From Brienomyrus brachyistius (taxonomy: Eukaryota; Chordata; Actinopteri; Osteoglossiformes; Mormyridae): a stretch of DNA of 64,000 nt. A model generated the notes under the pieces. That model did not search any database and had not been told where the DNA came from. It saw only the letters and a list, made by a program, of their open reading frames with translations. Position numbers and translations under genes: made by a program. Of this stretch, positions 60,285 through 64,000 are shown in pieces (positions within the stretch are counted from its first letter, which is position 1; each line of letters opens with the position of its first letter). The stretch covers positions 21,037,214-21,101,213 of the forward strand of contig NC_064541.1 in the NCBI RefSeq assembly GCF_023856365.1. Reading direction: 5' to 3'.

Positions 60285-60530
60285 ATGACCTCATGTTCAT
60301 TCCTCATTAACCTACTGAATCATGAAAAGTCTTTTATTTCAAGCAGTTGCTATATTTCTTACTATTTCTGTTAATTCTGTAAACCTTTGTGAACGATTGA
60401 AGGAACAAGTAATGAATAAGAGTGAAATACTGATCTCATGTTTGTTCATCATTAATGAATCATGATGCGTCTTTTATCTCAAGTAGCATCTGTATTTGTT
60501 CATGATTTGTAGTTCAGCAGCATCCGAATT
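60285..60530. repeat. two diverged copies of a ~145-bp repeat
   Basis: 'ctcatgttcattcctcatta' followed by 'aatcatgaaaagtcttttat' (from about 60291) recurs as 'ctcatgtttgttcatcatta' and 'aatcatgatgcgtcttttat' (from about 60435). Confidence 0.55.
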
Positions 60531-60594
60531 ACTACTAAATATTTGTGCCCCTTGACGTAAAGTCTAACCGTTTTTGTAAGGTTGCCTTGCCCAT

Positions 60595-60765
60595 CCAGGG
60601 TTGGGGGTTAGAATCCAGCCCCAGCCCTGTGTGGAGTTTGTATGTTCTACATGTTCTGTAGGTTCTACATGTTCTGCGGGTTCCTTTCAGACACCCTGCC
60701 TTCCTCATGAAGTCCAAAGACACACAGTTAAGTGAATTATTGGTCTCCAAACTGCCCAAATGGCC
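60595..60765 (+). mobile_element. degenerate SINE fragment
   Basis: A B-box-like GGTTAGAATCC is followed by 'gtgtggagtttgtatgttct' and 'gtccaaagacacacagtta', matching the body of tRNA-derived fish SINEs. A short 'gttctacat' duplication lies inside. Confidence 0.6.
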
Positions 60766-61979
60766 CTACAATGCAGCAAAACCTGTTACTTTTTAGCTTG
60801 TGGGGACATTAATCAAGTTCCCATAAAGATCTATGAATTCAATCAAAAAAACTAAAAAACTAAAAATGCCTTAGATCTTGTATTTTGTTTAGTTACCCAT
60901 GGTCAAGGTTAGGGCTGGGTTGGGGTTAAAGGTCGTCATTTTGGGATTAGAGATTTCCCCACAGAAATGAAGATGTTTATATTACATTGGGGGACCAAAT
61001 TTTGCGTGTGTGTATCCTGCAAAGGACCGACATCCTGTTCATGGAGTACCAATGCATTTTCCAACATCATTTTGTGTGTGACTGAAACCACTTGATCACT
61101 TTCCTTCCTTAGTATATTCTTAGAACGCAATAAAAATTCAAAGACGACCCAAAGATTGCTGCTTATGTCTTTCTCTAGCCTTCCTCAGTGACCTGCTGAA
61201 GCCAGGAGACACTGAGCCACTTGTTCAGCCCTGAAGATCCACGTTTGTTTCTGGTTCTCAACCAGAAGCCACTCCAGAAGTCAGGTAGCTTTTGAAAATA
61301 TTAAATTGTATTTTTAAAAGTGTACAAGATGAAGCATTAATTGAAATGGTGTCCAGCTCAAACTGCCAGCTGAATTAGAAATTGACCCCAGGCTCAACCG
61401 TAAATGTGCTACACCTACATCCACATGGCAGAGAGCCAAAGAGGCTTCTAAGCTGTGATAAGTTGTGGGTGGGTTGCTGGGAAGTATGAGTGAGGAGAAC
61501 AATCGGTGTTTAATGACAATTCCATGAAACCTGAGCTGAGGTTTTTCTTGCAGCACTTTTGGCAGCTTTAATCGTGTCCGTTCTGGGCCACGAACACTGG
61601 GCAGGAACAGCCCTTTGGCGCTATCACCAAGCTTGTGGTAGGTGTGTGGCAATAACAACAAACCCCTATCTCCTATACAACCTTTTATACTTCAGTGCTC
61701 GTTCTTTATAATAAGTCTATGGGTATCAGTGTCAAACGTTATTATGTTAAATATCTGTAATAAAAGAATGTAACAAACAAATAAGGGAATATGGTTGCAA
61801 GAAGCAGATAAAAAAATGATCTTGCAAAATGTAAGAATTGCACAGCTCTTAAATTCCCTCTTCAAACCATTTATCTGAAACACAGAAAAATAACTATATT
61901 GGGGGAGCAACAACATACAGATCATACACAGGCATGAAGCAAATGCTTTGTTATGCTTTTTACAGCCCCACACCTTTCC
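60766..61979. other. unassigned DNA
   Basis: No exon recognised. A 115-codon minus-strand frame (61661-61314) has no similarity that I recognise and no family motif. Confidence 0.35.
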
Positions 61980-62168
61980 CCATAGCCCATAGTCTATAGC
62001 TCATAGCCCATAGCCCATAGCCTATAGCTCATAGCCCATAGCTCATAGCCCATAGCCCATAGCTCATAGCCCATAGCCCATAGCCCATAGCCCATAGCCC
62101 ATAGCTCATAGCCCATAGCCCATAGCTCATAGCCCATAGCTCATAGCCCATAGCCCATAGCCCATAGC
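61980..62168. repeat. 7-bp tandem repeat
   Basis: About 27 copies of CCCATAG or CTCATAG. The two variants form higher-order patterns such as CCCATAGCTCATAG. Confidence 0.95.
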
Positions 62169-62529
62169 CTGAACCTATGTGATTTCTAATCCTCATAGAC
62201 AAATTCATGCAGGTCTGAATAGGAAAAATCTCAGAGCCGCTGGATTAGACTCCAGCAAATTCCAACAAGCACCCTCTGTGAGGCTGCCTTCGTGAAAGAC
62301 GGCTTCATAATAAACCCAGATACATTCACAAAGGACCTTCAGCTTGAAATTCAATGTCAAATGAAGGCTCCTATGGTGAAAAGGCCCTTCAATACTCATA
62401 CGTGGCTGACTGTTGATTGATTTTTTTTTTTTTAATCAAAGGCGTACAAGCTCTGAAAACATAAAACCATCTCAACCATTTTCTGGTGAGTTGTAATGAA
62501 TTTTTTTCATTATTTCTGAAGGGATTATC

Positions 62530-62800
62530 AGCCCAGGAGTCCAGGATCATTCTCTCCACACCCACTTTGCCCCCTACATACTAACAACTGCTCCTCAAAG
62601 GACACATCTGTGAAACTTCACAGATTAACAGCTGACACCACCCTGGTCGGCCTCGACTCCAACAATGAGGAGTCGGCCTTCAGGGAGGAAGGGAGCTATC
62701 TTGTGTCCTGGAGCAGCCACCGTAGCCTGGAATTTAACACTCTCAGAACTGAGGAAATGTTTACAAACTTCCGAAAACAATTCTTTTTTCAGTCACTCCC
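62530..62800 (+). pseudogene. LINE reverse transcriptase relic
   Basis: One frame reads VKLHRLTADTTLVGLDSNNE, then ESAFREE and SWSSHRSLEFNTLRTEEM. This corresponds to the 'LLKFADDTTVVGL' catalytic block and the following segment of fish non-LTR reverse transcriptases. The FADD motif has decayed to LTAD, and similarity ends soon after. It is 5' and 3' truncated and inactive. Confidence 0.8.
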
Positions 62801-64000
62801 CTCCTGTAGAAGGCTCAAGGGGCTAAGAACCAAAACTCAAGGCCACTCACATGGTTTCTAACCCCCAAGCTGTAGCTATTGTGTTCTAGTCACCCTCCCC
62901 AACTCCCAGATTAACTCAATGCTGAACAGTCCCTGATCTGCACCCTTCACTTTAGCTGCCTTTTACTCGACACTCAAAGCTGCCCCCACCACACTCAGCC
63001 GCTCACCTTCTCCTTCACAGGACAATCCTTCTTTGCCCATTTCTGAACCTCATAACACAGAAAACAAAGCAACTGTATGGTGAAATAATCATGTTTCTCA
63101 TCAGCACTGTCTCAGTCCCTGACTTGTGCCCGTGCGCCACTCAGATCTTTGGCTCAGCAGGGAAAGGGGACAGCAGCGGCCTCAGCTGTGGTGGGCGTGT
63201 AGATGTCAGCATCGGCCTGCGAGGGCCGGCCTTCTCCTGTCCAGCCTTGAGGTAAACACACAAACAGCCCACTGTTGGACGGCACTAGGAGGCAGATGCC
63301 ATGGATTCCCACTCCTCTGTTATGTTTAATATGCGTCAGAAACAAAGCCTCATTCTTCATACTTGTTCTATAGAAGCTTCTCATTGAGGGCCACACAGAG
63401 GTCTCTGTGTTCAAATCCATCTATCTGTCCATCCACCCATCTTTGTGGCACCTATCCTAGTCAGTCTTACTGAGATTTCAAAGTGCAAATCTTTACTTCA
63501 TTCTTACCTATATACTTTAAGTCCCAAAGTGAAGGCTGACACGTTACATAGAGAGAAGGATAGAAACAAAAACAAAATAATTTGCACCATTTTCATTTCA
63601 AAATATGACACAAAGAGGCTTTGATACATTTATTAGCGCTTGAAACAATGCATTTATTTAACAGAAAAGCTCAAATAAATGTATTTGAAAAATAGAGAAA
63701 AAATACAAAAAACTGTGACTGAGACTCACATACAGTCACAGAATAACCTTCAATTTAAAAAACGTTTTTCCTAATAAACAGCAGGTTGGGGTTTGAGGTA
63801 TTGAGCAAGGTGTCTGTTTGGGTTTGATAGCAAAACAAATTAATTTAAGTTAAAAATAGCACAATTTACATTCCATGGATGCATTCCTGAACTGGTTCCT
63901 CACTAAGTGAACTCATTTAGCTTACATTAGCTAAAGTGACTATGGGTCACCAAATATCCATTGCCAGTCCATCTTCAAAACATGACAGGTCACTACTAGG
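62801..64000. other. unassigned DNA at the right edge
   Basis: No exon recognised. AT-rich DNA with minus-strand AATAAA-like sites near 63630-63680 could be the 3' end of a gene lying beyond the window; this is a guess. Confidence 0.3.

Noticed and set aside
61314..61661. 115-codon minus-strand frame
   Set aside because: No family motif recognised, no splice context, and no neighbouring exon; probably chance.

Overview
The window is nuclear DNA of a ray-finned fish, very probably a teleost. The evidence is spliced vertebrate genes with GT-AG introns, fish-type tRNA-derived SINEs ending in ATGG repeats, several short hAT-type MITEs with 8-bp target duplications, LINE tails and relics, and abundant CA microsatellites and long poly-C/poly-G runs. 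The species cannot be named from the sequence alone.

Two gene loci can be supported. On the minus strand, znf704 runs from its start codon at 41517 to its stop at 21467. I reconstruct nine coding exons whose splice phases all agree, giving 1506 nt and a 501-aa protein. It has the family's N-terminal SRRLxKRSLLGxR-like start, the LLEQKRKVV box, the [15 protein letters not shown] box, one C2H2 zinc finger and the C-terminal four-cysteine C-clamp. Its introns carry two target-site-duplicating hAT MITEs, a full SINE, a 43-bp minisatellite, a GC-rich 28-29-bp minisatellite and, beside the exon 8 acceptor, a 25-unit TG repeat.

On the plus strand, to the right, lie two intact four-exon fatty-acid-binding-protein genes of the FABP4/PMP2/fabp11 type (53284-54170 and 56132-57438, 134 aa each). 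They share promoter blocks. A third, broken FABP copy lies upstream at about 49411-49982. The order znf704 then the FABP cluster recalls the human 8q21 neighbourhood (ZNF704-PAG1-FABP5-PMP2-FABP9-FABP4). No PAG1 exon was recognised.

Layout: 1-381 minisatellite; 382-20880 no recognised gene, with microsatellites, one hAT MITE and AT-rich repeat-poor stretches that may hold regulatory DNA or 3'UTR; 20882-42200 znf704 with UTRs and promoter; 42200-44115 unassigned; 44116-44600 a MITE-like repeat with a nested SINE fragment; 45135-47785 a nearly perfect 2.65-kb palindrome; 48704-49271 a 56-bp minisatellite; 49411-57560 the FABP cluster with LINE, SINE and MITE debris; 57560-64000 repeats and unassigned DNA.

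The most unusual structure is the palindrome. Its arms look identical by eye for more than 1.2 kb and hold 165-bp sub-repeats. Each sub-repeat is bounded by inverted copies of a 19-bp motif that also occurs at the palindrome's own ends. It resembles a foldback-type DNA transposon that I cannot assign to a known family.
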